Origin: Jaltomata sinuosa
Lineage: Eukaryota; Streptophyta; Magnoliopsida; Solanales; Solanaceae
Assembly (NCBI GenBank): GCA_003996215.1
Contig: QJPP01001852.1
Location: 62,001-126,000, forward strand
DNA: 64,000 bases
Reading direction: 5' to 3'
Shown here: one piece after another, positions 35,441-47,490 of the stretch
Numbering within the stretch: the first letter of the stretch is position 1
Layout of the letters: every line of letters starts with the position of its first letter
Translations under genes and position numbers: made by a program
Notes under the pieces: generated by a model
Databases searched by the model: none
What the model saw: only the letters and a program-made list of their open reading frames with translations
Told to the model about the DNA's origin: nothing

Positions 35441-37953
35441 TGTGATGACCCTTTTGGTCATCTTCACATTTACGCATTCATTGTACTGTTAGAGCCTTCC
35501 TGTAGTGGCCCCAAGTTATTTATGGCTTGCTGGGACCGGTAGTTTGGTGCCCAGGTCATTTGTTTGGTTGTTTTGCCCTTTTTCCTGTTTTAGAGCTTTA
35601 ACTTAGAATATCGTTGACTTTAGTCAATATTATTAGCTAACGTACTCAGAATTGAATTTTGACAGTTTCGTTAGCTTTGAAGCATTGAGTTTAGTCTAAT
35701 TGGACCTTTAGTTGAGGCCTGAGAACTTTCGGTGTGGGTTTGGTATTGCTTTCCTTATTTTCATGCCATTTATAGTTGAAAGTGTAACTTTGGGTGACTT
35801 TCGATGATCGGAGTGTCGGATTCGAAATTCGATAATTCTATCAGCTCTAGAATGTTGAGTTTGGGTTAGAAAGGTGGTTAGTTTGGGTTTCGAGTGAGCT
35901 GGACTCATTTTGAGCCTTTGGGTTCTTTTTTGTTGATGTTGACTTGGGTCAACATTTCTCCAAAATGACCTCGTATGGAAGTTTTGTCGAATATTATTGA
36001 GTCCGAAATGTCGTTTCCACTCTATTAGCATTATTGGTTTTTTAATATCAATTTTCAATTGTGTCCAAAATACATCGTGGAGTTTTTAAAAAGTTGTAGA
36101 AAATTATTGCAGGCCAGGCCTTCAGCGCCATCAGCGCTGGCCCAGCGCGATCGCGCTCAAGCGCATTTTGGCTGGCCAGCGCGATAGCACTGCCTGGGTG
36201 CTGTTGGCGCTGACCAGTTCCCTGCAACTATATATTTCTTTGTGTTCATTTTTCCCGCCGTTTTTCTCCCAACTTTCTCACTCTAAAACATTTACACACT
36301 CTCCAAAATTGCTCTTGATCAGTTCTAGTCTCGGAAAATTGATTGTTCATTGTTAATCCGTGGTTCTTCACTTGGTAAGCTTTCTTCCCCAAACTTGATT
36401 CCTCTTGTTCTTCCTTTTAAATCCACCATTGTTTCTCATGTCCAAAGCTTGGATTTTTGGTAGATTTTGCCTCCTAAGCTCGTGCATGTTCGTGGGTGCG
36501 AAGGATTGTTCATTTTGGCTTAAATTCCATCTTTTTGGTAAGTAATTCTCGCCTAAATTTATAATTCTATTCCTAAATTCCATCTTTTATCTCCACCTTG
36601 AGCGGGCTATTTTGGCACCTTTCTCTTGGCCAATTGTGCTCGAATTTGGAGCATGCCTTCTTGGCATCCTGGTGGTCATCATGCTTTTTTCCATTTTTGG
36701 TTTGGGGTTGTGGGCTCTGCGGGCCCACTTTTGACCCGAATTTTGACCCGACTACAATTGTAGTAATATGGGTATCGTTAGACTTGTTTTAACGTTTTGC
36801 TTATGTTTATGATAGTTTGATTGTCATTCAGGATTTCTCAGAGTGATTCGATCTTGGAAGTTGTTGTTCGGGTAGCTTGTCGTCGGACGACAGGTAGGTT
36901 ACGGTCTAACTCCCTAGACTTAGCATATATCGAATAAAATTGTACTAGCTGGCATCCTTGGGTTAGGTTATTAGGTTGGTTCCACAGACCTTGACCGCTT
37001 TTTCATGGTTCATCCCATTTGTTTCCTCCGTTGTGTGTAGTATTCTTAGTAGTTGATATTATCACCCTTGTGGTCCTGTGAGGCCTTGCTGACTCTGGAA
37101 CATAGAAGGTGGGTTATTGAGAATGTTCACGAGTCCCGTACATAGAAATATCCTTCTAGGCTGGTTATGCTTGCTGAGTAGCTTTGGAGCCTGTGCAGGG
37201 CCAATAGGTTTATGTAAGCTGTTGGGCGGCTATTTGTGTTTGATCATATCATTTCCATGCATATAATGAGGTTTCCCCCATATTTTACTACGGTTTTGGT
37301 TTCGAGCTTACTGGATCTGGTTTTCTAAACCTTGCATGGCCCCGAGGGCCCATTTTTTATGAATTTGGGTTGGAAATCATTTGGATTTGATATGCGGAAC
37401 TTCTTGGGGTAAAAGAAGGTTTAAAATATGTTTTATATTACAATTTTACTACTATTGCTAGACTCGACTGGGTCGAAGTGCTAGTTGAGTTTTCTTACTG
37501 ATTTGAGATGACTTAGCCTCGGTCAGACCAAGCATCTTAGTTGACTTCCTACTGTTTTAGACCCAGCTGTCTGGAATTTTGTGATATCCAGACTGCGGGT
37601 GAGCTCTTGGCTACTGGAGCTTGACTCTAGTTTATCTTTTGTATATTTTGTACTCTTATAGCTTCAGAGACATGATGTATATATTTTACTTTTGGATCCT
37701 TTGTACTCCTTATGTAGATCGGGCTCTTATACGCTATGATACCAGGTTTTGGGTTGGTGTAGATTCCGCATTGTATATCTATTACTCCCGTTATCTATTT
37801 TCTTTATCATGTTCCTTTGCTTCCATTTATTAAAGTGTTCTTCCGCTTAATTTGTTAGATAGTAGCCCATTACTGACCTTTATGGGCTACGGGGATTGGT
37901 TCGCCAATTGGGGGTTGTAGGTGCCATCATGACCGAGAAATCGGGTCGTGACA
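35441..37953 (+). repeat. Solo LTR F of the A/B/C family
   Basis: It starts TGTGATGACCC and ends ATCGGGTCGTGACA, 2,513 bp, with no primer site or internal region beside it. It is shorter than the 3.7-3.9 kb LTRs of A and B because the part matching about 45600-46800 is missing. Flanks AAGAC and AGGAT match at 3 of 5 positions with two transitions, which would fit an aged duplication but does not prove it. A TATA box (TATATAT, 36229-36235) follows a GC-rich block at 36114-36215. Confidence 0.85.
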
Positions 37954-38590
37954 AGGATAGTGGAGAGTGGGGTGGCACTTGGTGGAGCTTCACCGGCGGG
38001 ATTCGTTGGCTGGAGCGATAGAGGCAAGCGGAGATGAAGTATAAGGAGGGTGGCGGTGGTGATGGCTGACCGCCGGGGGGGAGGCGGTATAAGAGAAAGG
38101 AGAGAGCATGGGGGAGATGGGGGGTGGTGGCTGGTTGAAGGAAAATGTTTTAGGTTTAAGGTCTTTTGGGGGTAGGAGTTGGTTAGTAAAGGAAGGAAGG
38201 GATGAGTTTTTCTCGGCCTTTGATCACATTAGATCAACGACTGAGACTTGATCAGGCACGGATCGGGTTTGGAGCAGGTCAGACAGATACCTGGATTCGA
38301 TCAATTTGAATTAAAATAAAGAAATGGGACAAAATGGCCCAATTTAGGCTAGAATTGCAATAAGTTAGATAGAAAAGGACTAGAATTTAAATAAATTGGG
38401 AAGAAAATTGTAAATTGGCTACTACTTTAATAGTTATTAAACATATAATAAATATACTAGAAATTGTAGCAACAACAAATATAATCAAATGATAAAAACG
38501 ATAATAGTAATTATAATTCCGATAGTGAAAATTGTACCAAAGAAATAATAATATTTGTCATAATGACGAAAATGATAATAATAGTTAATA

Positions 38591-38621
<31 letters not shown>

Positions 38622-38921
38622 GAAAAAATAAAAATAAATGACGGTTATAATAAATTGTAATAATTATAAAATTAATTTGCCATATTGTGTAAAATTAATG
38701 TAACATAATTTTAGACGAATTTCACGATAAAGTAGCAATAATTAGAAATTAATTACATATTTTATAAATTATAAATATGAATTTAGAAAGCGTTAGAATG
38801 ACAACAAAACACACAATTTATTTAGTAAATAATAGCAATACATTTAGAAAATTAGATTCAACATAATAATTAGTAAAATAACAGCCCGAGTGAGATATAG
38901 GGAGGTCAAAATTGAGTGTCA
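37954..38921 (-). repeat. E LTR, 5' portion
   Basis: It resumes the G-rich stretch broken at 35440, becomes AT-rich, contains an (AAT)n run at 38590-38621 and ends at the minus-strand TGACACTC. Confidence 0.6.
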
Positions 38922-38976
38922 GTAATCCTCTTTCATTTTTTGTGCAAATCTTCATCTTCTTCTCTTTTTTTAGGCA

Positions 38977-39015
38977 GGGGGGAGGGGGGTGGGGGGAGGG
39001 AGGATAGGGGGAGTT
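38977..39015 (+). other. G-run cluster (quadruplex-prone)
   Basis: Several runs of 3-6 G separated by single bases, just outside the E LTR. The pattern meets the usual definition of a potential G-quadruplex. Confidence 0.6.
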
Positions 39016-39202
39016 GCAGGGGGTTCCCTAAAAACAGTGGCGTCACTTTTTTTTAATATAAAACTACTACAACCACAGAGTACAAGTGTACAACTATTTA
39101 CACATGATAGTTTAAAAAGTTAAAGAGAAATTATGATTAATATTACCATTATAAATAAATAAAAAATAAGAAGGACTTTCCAATATATGATTGTTTTACA
39201 GG

Positions 39203-39355
39203 TCAATAGCTAATATTTCCTATTCTCCTTTCCTTTTTTTTTTACAATACAGAGTCTTCATGTGTTCTTTTTTATATTTAAAAATTACAAGAACACATGA
39301 AGACTCTATATTGTAAAAAAAAAAGGAAAGGAGAATAGGAAATATCAGCTATTGA
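39203..39355. repeat. 67-bp near-perfect inverted repeat
   Basis: Arms 39203-39269 and 39289-39355, loop 19 bp, about 65 of 67 positions paired by hand alignment. A transcript across it would form a long hairpin. Confidence 0.95.
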
Positions 39356-39440
39356 TGTTTTCATGTATCATCATTAACTAAGATTCGAATTCTCACACTT
39401 CCCCCAAAAATACACTAGCCTTCAGACCGACAATTAGACA

Positions 39441-39477
39441 GAAGCACCCATCAGACTGTGTGTTCTATGGGTGCTAT
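39441..39477. repeat. Short hairpin in hAT-like element
   Basis: AGCACCCAT and ATGGGTGCT face each other across about 18 bases. Another GGGTGCT...AGCACCC pair lies near 39544. Confidence 0.7.
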
Positions 39478-39585
39478 TGGATTAATATATCTATTTTCAA
39501 ACAGTTTCTCTATAACTATAGATAATTTACGTCGGGGTCAATGGGTGCTCAAGCACCCGACAGAGTATACGTGGGTCCATCCCTG

Positions 39586-40345
39586 CCTGCAAACCCTTTA
39601 ATTTCATAATTGTAAGCTTCAGCTGCTGAAGTTGAGGTGGGATCAACATGTAAAAAAGGATAAATTACATATTTACCTTTATATTTATAATGAAAAATGT
39701 TCACACAATGTAACATGTAGTACAATATATTTCAAATATGGATCCAAAGTAAAAAGCATTAAATGACCAAAATACCCCTAACTCAATTTTAATCCTAGAA
39801 AGCATATATATTGCCGATATCGTGCTTGGTTGATGTCTAACTCCCTCTTATATAGTAAGAGTAAGAGTGTGTATGTGTGTGTGTGTGTGTATATATATAG
39901 AGAGAGAGGGGGGGGGAGTGTTTGGCTAACCAGTTTACGAAATATGTACAGAAATGGTCGAAGTATATACTGGTTATGTATAGGTATTCAATTATATATA
40001 TTATACGTATAGATATGTATCTTATATGTATAGTATATGTATATTTAGTAGAATTATACACAACCTATACATTGTGCACATATTTTATAAATAAAATCAC
40101 CCAAAGAGATTGTACTGCAATCTCCCTTTTTCCTTTAACCTAAATATGGTTTCAAATTTTATATTTAAAAATAATTAAATAACATAATGTATTTTAATTA
40201 TTAGTTTATGCACTCATATCCGACTATTTTTTTGTTTTAAATTTCAAGATACAAGAGAAGAATCTTTAACAAGAAAAAACAGAAACTTGGACGCAATCAC
40301 TTGTCTCATGGGAATGGGAATCCGTCGGCAAGAAGCAACGTAATT

Positions 40346-40383
<38 letters not shown>
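39586..40383. other. AT-rich stretch with microsatellites
   Basis: No gene seen. It holds a compound (GT)n(AT)n(GA)nGn tract at 39866-39918 and an (AT)n run at 40349-40383. Confidence 0.7.
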
Positions 40384-40384
<1 letters not shown>

Positions 40385-41107
40385 TAGTCGATTATTGTTC
40401 GTGTTATGCACGGGCCCAATATTAATACTCGATAACTCTAATATATGCATAATTCTATCATTTATAAATTCGATATGCATATATTATTTTATTTGTTAAT
40501 TATATATAATACTTTTAACGTAATTTTCTTAGATATGCATACACTATTTTATTTAGATCAATGAAATTCATATAAGAATATTTTAAGTTATTAATTATTG
40601 TAATTTATAATACTGTTAATGTAAATTTCAAATATATAATGAATTAAAAATAATATATAATAAAATATTTTAAATTATTAATTCTTATAATTTATAATAC
40701 TTTTATAATATAAAGAAAATTAAAAAGAGAAGAATATGAGTTTCTTTAAAGTTGAGATTACATTTTTATTTTTGTCTATTTACGTAACTCAGTCTTAAAT
40801 AGAAATTGTTTAAAAATGCAATTGATGAATAACTCAAATGTGAAAAGATGAAAAGTTATGGGGCTCACTTTTTTTTTTATTAGAGATACACGAGGAAATA
40901 AATAAAATAAATTAATTATCTTTGTCAAAATAACAAAAAGTACACCCATTATGCTATCAAGTGCAGCAGTATTAAAATAGACAATACATGAAATGACAAA
41001 ATTAGCCCCATAGCAAACAATTTGGAGTCCACAATTTCTGAAATGGCCTAAGGAGACATGTTGATGGGCTTGGTGCCTGCTTAGGACCATTCCCACTTAT
41101 ATATATA
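40384..41107 (-). mobile_element. Helitron-like element 1
   Basis: The minus strand ends in CTAG at 40384-40387 next to a target T. A short hairpin (CGTG/CACG arms, 40400-40412) lies upstream, as at Helitron 3' ends. The right limit is set by the next terminus. The 5' TC end is not clear, and there is no ORF for a helicase. Confidence 0.42.
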
Positions 41108-41718
41108 CTAGTCTCTATGTACGTACGTTGCACGAATATCACTCGTCGATTATAATAACACTTATATTAAAATAATAAATTGTACTTGCATGTGGTGTAA
41201 TCACTTATAATATATAAATTTAACATTATTAGATATTGTGAAAATATTTTTAAAGTGTTAATCAATTTTTATTTCCCTTGAAAATTTAAATATTTTCTTA
41301 ATAAAATAATTTAATGATGGATATAATGGGTGGAGATTTCCCCCAGTATTTTTCTGTCACCTAATGTTCAATGCACTGATGGATATAAACTACAAATTTA
41401 AGTTTTTTTATTGTATTTTACAACCTGAAAAAAAAGAAGCATACAGAGAAATAGGACAGACAAAAAAATCCCTTTAACATAACGAAAAGGAAGAACTCAA
41501 TTTTCTCCCGAACTGAGTTTTGTTATGTGCGTATGTTTTTTATTATTCTTTTTTCATACAAATTGAAGAATCAATGTCCAAAATAAATTAGGATACTTCT
41601 TTACTCTCTTTTTTACAATTTACCGTGACTTTACTTAAAATTTTAAGGGTGTAAAAGTCGTTCAATATTTGAAGGATATTTTTGTCACTCAACATTGTTA
41701 TTCATGCTTTTATAATAA
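41108..41718 (-). mobile_element. Helitron-like element 2
   Basis: Minus-strand CTAG at 41108-41111 after a weak ACGT-rich hairpin (41120-41134). The opposite end, near 41718, reads TATAAAAGCATGA on the minus strand, like the 5' ends of small plant Helitrons, although the leading TC is missing. Non-autonomous. Confidence 0.42.
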
Positions 41719-43220
41719 CTAGTTTAGTGTACGTGCGTTGCACGTATGTAACACGTCAAACAATAAATATATAAAATTATTGAAAATAATAATTAACGTA
41801 AAAATAAATATAATATTCAAAAAATTACTATAAAATTTTTACCTATGACTTTAATAATTTAATAACACATTTAGACTTCATGAAAAAAAGATATGTACGT
41901 GAAGGGATAGTAATTAACTTTTACCTATGACTTTAAGTCTTCAAACTTAATTAGTAAACCTAAATTGAAAAAGTCGTCTATAACCCTAAATTTTTAAGTT
42001 CATTATTCAAATAAAAGCTCTCCAAATCAAGATTCAACACTTAATTATAAACTTATATTTCAAACTCAACTAATAAGTTTAATTAATGAATCAACTATAA
42101 TACTAACGAATAATATTCTAAAATATAGTTAAATAATATAATCAAAATCAAATCACAACTAAACAAAGAAAGAAAAAAAAAGGAAAGAGATAAACTTTGG
42201 AATTTTTTTGGCTACTTCATTTGACGATAATATTTTTATTTCTTGCAATTTCTCGATTAGAAATTTTCAAGGAGAGAATTCATTGTCAATTGTTGATTAT
42301 GTATAACTCATATATAATCTTTAAAGTTATTAACTAAAAGAAATAAAGAAAGACAAAAAAGATGATAATAATGAATGCAAGAAGACAACTTGAATCAAAA
42401 CTAAAATAATAGTGAATGCAAGAAAAACAGTAGAAGTAGGAGAAGCTATTTTTTTTTAATAAATTTTGATCTGAAATATTACTTAAATAGAATTGTAGTT
42501 TTTCTTTTTTATATAAGGTAAAATTGTAATTAATTTAGAAGTACAAAAAAAGTACTAATTTGAACATATTATATGTACAAATATGTAATAAACACATTAA
42601 CATTACAAATAGTATCAATATGAATGAGAAATAAAATTCAAAAATAACATGCCTTTAAATTCGTTCATAATTGGCACAAAGTCTCAATCACATGCTCCAC
42701 ATGAATCTTCATTCACCTGCACAAAAATTAAAAAATCAATTAATAATGACTTTTTTAGGTTTAATTATATATTGATTGAAGAATGTCTAATAATTTTACA
42801 AAGACAATAAATATATGAATGAGTGAAAAGTGGAAAAAGAGGTCCTTGTGCCAAAAGAGGTATTGAAATATTGTACTGTTTCATCTTATTCAAGAAGAAT
42901 CAAACAAACAAGGAAAGAAAAATTGAGAATAAATAAAGTAAAGTACTAATACTTCAAACTTCAAACTTCAAACCAATAAGACAGCCTTCCAGTTGACAGG
43001 CTTTCAAGTATATGATACGAACGTTGCTAACCAAGATTGTTTTATTAGGTTTTTTATAGATACTTTTCTAACCTAAACTAATTAAAATTTATATATAATA
43101 ATTAAATAATAATTTGAGAAAATAAGTGAAAAGACAATTTTATCTATTACATAGAGTCTTTTAATAAATGATAAAAAGTTTAAATCACATTATAAGGTCC
43201 TTCACACGTTTAATATAATA
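41719..43220 (-). mobile_element. Helitron-like element 3
   Basis: Minus-strand CTAG at 41719-41722 with a clean hairpin TACGTGC-GTT-GCACGTA at 41730-41746. The right limit is provisional: near 43221 there is a CCAG with a GTGCAATTGCAC palindrome (43236-43247), which may be another decayed terminus. Confidence 0.42.
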
Positions 43221-43467
43221 CTGGTCTCTATAAAAGTGCAATTGCACGTTATTTCCAGTCAATCTCAATTATAGTAAATACTATTAGATAATATTATTTG
43301 TATTTACAATATGATTAAGTCACCATATATTTATTTTTTTCTTCTTTTCTCCATATAGAAAATATGTTACGACTAAGATAATCTAATACGATTAAGTCAC
43401 AATATATTTATTTATTGTCCTTTACAGATACAAAATGTTGAAAATCATAACTAAACAAAATTATATT
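43221..43467. other. AT-rich stretch
   Basis: Nothing recognised apart from the possible decayed Helitron terminus at its left end. Confidence 0.5.
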
Positions 43468-43505
43468 TTTCACGACTCGATTTCTCGGTAGGTGAACCAA
43501 TCTCC
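43468..43505 (-). repeat. 3' end of the 3' LTR of C
   Basis: It is the mirror of LTR bases at 63528 onward (cacgacYcgatttctc), with about 27 bp missing after the CTCGG. It joins to 54979 across element B. Confidence 0.85.
43501..43505. repeat. Target duplication TCTCC (left)
   Basis: Partner at 54974-54978. Together they flank B exactly. Confidence 0.95.
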
Positions 43506-44175
43506 TGTAATGACCCTTACGGTCATTTACGCGTTTTTGCCTTTCTTGTACCGTTAGAGCTTGCCTGTAGCGTCCCCAAGTCATTTATGGCTTTCTGAGA
43601 CCAGTAGTTTGGTGCCCGGGCCGTTTGCCTGGTCTTTTTGGTTATTCCTGGTTTTAGAGCTTTTAACTTTGGAAATCATTGACTTCAATCAACAATCTTG
43701 GTGAACATGCTCGGAATCAAATTCTGACAGTTCTGTTAGCTTCGGAGCGTGGACTTTGGTCTAGAGGAACCTTTGGTCGAGATCCGAGAGCTTTTCAGCT
43801 TGGAATTCTCTCTCGTTCTGTGTTTTTAGGCCAGTTAGGCTGGTTTGGTTGACTTTGGTCAACATTCAAAGAAGACGACCTTGAATGGAAATTCTGTCAG
43901 CGCCGTTAGCTCTGAAATACCGAGTTTGGGTTAGGTAGGTGGTTGGTTCGGGTTCCAGATGAGCCGGGCTCATTTTGGGTGTTCGGTTGGTTATGATAAA
44001 TGTTGACTTGGGTCAACATTTCTTCGAGAGTACCTCGTATAGAAGTTTCATCGATTCCTTGAGTCCAGAACGTTGTTTCCACTCTAATAGCTCTATTGTC
44101 TTTTGAGTATCAGGTTTTGATAGTGCCCGGAATCCCCCATGGGAGTTTTAAGTTTTGCTGGTTTTTAGTGTAGGC

Positions 44176-44383
44176 AGGGCCTTCAGCGCCAATGGCGCCC
44201 AGGCAGTGCGATTGCGCTAGCCTGTGTGTGCCATCAGTGCCGATGGTGCCGTACCAGCACGATAGCGCTCAAGCACCCGCCCACGTGCCACCGCGATGGC
44301 GCCCTTCTGGCGTGATAGCTCCGAGGCGCCTGGCCCTCCTCTTGCGCGTTCATGCTACTCTAGCACCGTTGGCGCTGACCAAT
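44176..44383 (+). promoter_or_regulatory. GC-rich GCGC-motif block upstream of TATA
   Basis: It is dense in GGCGC, GCGAT and GCGCT motifs, many mutually complementary, ending about 10 bases before the TATA box. Equivalent blocks lie at 20720-20870, 36114-36215, 51770-51975 and (minus strand) 57470-57590. Confidence 0.5.
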
Positions 44384-44393
44384 TTTCCAGTAG

Positions 44394-44401
44394 TATAAAT
44401 A
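44394..44401 (+). promoter_or_regulatory. TATA box in B 5' LTR
   Basis: TATAAATA, conserved at 51986-51993 in the 3' LTR. Confidence 0.65.
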
Positions 44402-47290
44402 CCTGGGACTTCATTTTTCCAGCCTTATTTCTCATTTAGTTCCAGCTCCAAACTAAATATCCTATCCACCAAAGTTCTTCTTTTAGTCTTAGCTTGGGGA
44501 ATTCATCAATTGGGTTGGAAAGTCTAGTTTCTTTGTCGATTTTGGTAAATTCTTCTCCCCCTAAGTTGTTCTTTTTAAATTGTTTGGAAAACCTCCATTG
44601 TTGCCTTTTCTCAAATCTTGACAATCCTTTGTAGAGGCTTCCCTCTTGAGCTTGCATGATTGTGGGTTTGGAATTTGCACCTCCTTAGCTTGCCTTCTCG
44701 TTGTGGTAAGTACCTTTTGGCTAAATTCATATTTTGATTTCTAAAAAATTACATCTTTAATTCTTGACTTGAGCGTGCTGTTTTGAGCCCGAATTGTTGT
44801 CCATTTTCGCACAATTTTTGAGCATGCGCTCCCGGGATGGTAAGGAACACAAGTGTGTTTTTCATTTCCGATTTTGGGTTGCGGGGCCCACAGGCCCATT
44901 TGTGACCCGGATTTCGACCCGGTTGTGCTTATTGCATTATAGGTATTGTTAGTATTGTTTTGATGTATAGCTTACTGGTATGATATTAGTTTTGTGAATT
45001 GGAGCTTCCCGAAGCAGTTCGAGCCCGGACGCCACCGTCCCCACAGCTATTCGTCGGACGACAGGTAGGTTATGGCTTTGCCTACCTAGACTCTGCGTAT
45101 ATAGGCTATAACTGTATTAATTAACAACTTTGGGTGGGTTGTTATAGGTTGGTACCCCAGACCTTGTTCGCCTTGTTCATCCGTTTAATTCATACGTTGT
45201 TTGTAGTATTCGTGTGGTATTGTATATTACCCTTGTGGTCCTGTGCAGTCTTGTATTGACTCTGAAACATAGATTGTGGGTTATTTGGGGAATGTCCACG
45301 AGTCCCGGACATAGAGATTATCCTTTTTAGGCTGGTTATATCTGCTGAGTAGCTGCTGGGCCTCAGCAGGGCTGATAGGAAATATTGTGAGCCGTTGGGC
45401 TAATTTTATATTTGTGTGCGAGCATATCATCCATGAAAAAAGTTTTCCCCTGCATGTTTTACTACAGTTTTGGCTGCGAGCCACTATAGACGATTTTCCT
45501 AAACTTGCATGGCCCCGAGGGCCCGTTTTTGGTACTGTTGATGATAGAAAACTGGATTTTGGATGATTTCGCACTGATTTTATTACTTGTACTAGTCTAT
45601 GCCTGGCAGATCACCAGACTTGATTTTCTTACTGATACTAGTCTTTGTCGGCAGAGCGTTAGACTTGATTTACTATAGTTTTAGACCCGGCCACACTCCG
45701 GGCACCCTTTGAGAGGGTTTTTTGAGATTAGTACAACTATTTTAGACTCGGGTCTAAGCCGGGCATGTACTACGAGATTTCGAGTTTTGAGCTACATTTG
45801 AGACTTAGCCACTAGCTTGAACCCAGACTCAATTACGAAGGACACATTTTGAGATTGAGTTTTTGTATGTGGTCGAGGGGTAGACCTCCATGGACCCCTG
45901 TCGTTCCTGGGCCACAGGCTACGGGTCGACACAGCGTGCTAGGAGGATGGGTGTACAGCGGAGGAGAGGTACACGGGAAAGAGCCTTCCATGGGTCCCGC
46001 CTCTATATGGGCCTGAGAGGTACCTGAGGGAGAACATACCAGTTATTGTCACATAATATCATATCATGCATTGATTCCACCCTTGTTTGTTGTGTGTTCA
46101 GTGTACGCTTCAGTTGTATGGGCGGTCGGAGGGTTTGTTTTCACTTGATTGCATTCCTCGGTTGTATTGGAGGTCGTTGGGACTTTAGGTAGATTATATA
46201 TACTACTGTCTTTATTTAGAGCTTGTCTTGGCTTTCGGTTATTGAAGGATTAGTGATGGTTAACCTGTTGAGGCTTCGGTTGAGGGATTTCTGATGATTG
46301 AGAGGGCTAGGGAGTCTTATCTTATTGAGGCACTTTTGTGTGGCCTTCTGAGCAGAGTGTGAGATTGAGTTGTATCTCTCGGTTATTGTGGGTTAGTTAT
46401 TCCATCCTAGGGTTGTACTTGTGAGGTGATTTCCTGTTTATGCTACCATGTGATTGGACTGGTGTTATGATTTCCTTATACTTGTTGATTCCATTTTGAG
46501 AATGTTAGACTGCTTTCCGTCTTTTCCTTTTACTTGAGGTTACCGGTATACCGCCATTTTCTCAACTCTCTCTCTCTCTCTTTACTTACTTATATTATTA
46601 TGCAAGGACTCCAGGTGCATTTTCCTTTCCTTCACCTGTGATTCTGTGTAATTGTATCCTCTGTGCTAGCATGTTTTACTTGTAGCTTTTGGTTGTCTAT
46701 TCTATGTGCTAGCTCCTTGCACTTTCCTTATTGCTTCGGTGACTGCTTTCTTGCTATCTGTTACTTACTTCTTTTATATCTTATATGCGCTCAGTCGGCC
46801 GATGATTCTTATTGAGTACCTGTTGTTTTGGTGCTCATACTACACTTCTGCACGTTTTTGTGCAATTATTAGTTGAGCTTTCACCGTAGATCGCGGCTGA
46901 GACTCGTGCAAATTTTGTGGATATTCGAGACTAGAGTGAGCACCTGACGGTCGGGGCTTAACCACATCTCATCTTTTGTATTTGTTACTCCTTGTACTTT
47001 CATAGACAAACTTGTATTGTATTTTGTTACTTCTAGCACTTGTACTCTCTTAGAATCTTTTGTGCTGTCGATACCAAGTGTTGGGGTTGGTGTAGTTTCC
47101 TTTACGTATATATTCGAGTTTTGCTTCCGCTTTGTCTACCTTTACATTCTGCTTCCGCTTATTTCTGCTTGTTGGTGTGTTTGGTTTAGGTAGTAGCCCA
47201 TTACTAACCATTCTGGGCTACGAGAATTGGTTCGCCTACTGGGGGGTTGTAGGTGCCATCATGACCTGAGAAATTGGGTCGTGACAGCTT

Positions 47291-47301
47291 TGTATCAGAG
47301 C
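47291..47301 (+). other. Primer-binding site of B
   Basis: TGTATCAGAGC: the initiator-Met site with one G missing. Confidence 0.8.
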
Positions 47302-47490
47302 TCTAGGTTCACCGGTTTATGGTACAAAAGCAAGTGTGTACGTATAGTCTCGTGGATCAGTATGATGACATCCGTATCCTATATATGGGAGGCTACATGC
47401 ACTGTTAGGAAAGTTTCATCTTCTTGTCTCCTTATCGTTCGTTCCTGACTTTATTGACTTCTAAAACTTTGGTTGTTCATTCATTCTCAG

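Larger units (their letters stand above)
31273..38921 (-). mobile_element. Ogre/Tat-like LTR retrotransposon E, 5' end (minus strand)
   Basis: On the minus strand: an LTR starting TGACACTCAATTTTGACC at 38921 and ending CGCGAAAACA at 31562, followed at once by TGGCGACTCTGCT, then about 270 bp of AT-rich internal DNA cut by element A. The LTR start and the primer-type segment resemble Ogre/Tat elements, which use tRNA-Arg and have LTRs of several kb. Without the solo LTR inside it, this LTR is about 4.85 kb. No coding part is in the window. Confidence 0.6.
39035..39585. mobile_element. Non-autonomous hAT-like element
   Basis: 551 bp with ends CAGTGGCGTCAC and GTGGGTCCATCCCTG, close to the CAGNGGCGGA-type ends of plant hAT elements. 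Flanking 8-mers CCTAAAAA (39027-39034) and CCTGCAAA (39586-39593) agree at 6 of 8, the right length for a hAT duplication. It has no ORF and contains a 67-bp foldback. The ends match each other only loosely. Confidence 0.5.
43506..47286 (+). repeat. 5' LTR of B
   Basis: It starts TGTAATGACCCTTACGG and ends AATTGGGTCGTGACA. A GC-rich block (44176-44383) is followed by TATAAATA at 44394-44401. Relative to the 3' LTR it lacks one tandem unit near 45720 and a short segment near 46350. Confidence 0.93.

Noticed and set aside
35241..35477. Small minus-strand frame in the G-rich stretch
   Set aside because: It lies in the E LTR and crosses into the inserted solo LTR; low-complexity Ser/Leu/Pro composition.
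39866..39918. Regulatory element in the GT/AT/GA tract
   Set aside because: A plain compound microsatellite with no gene nearby.
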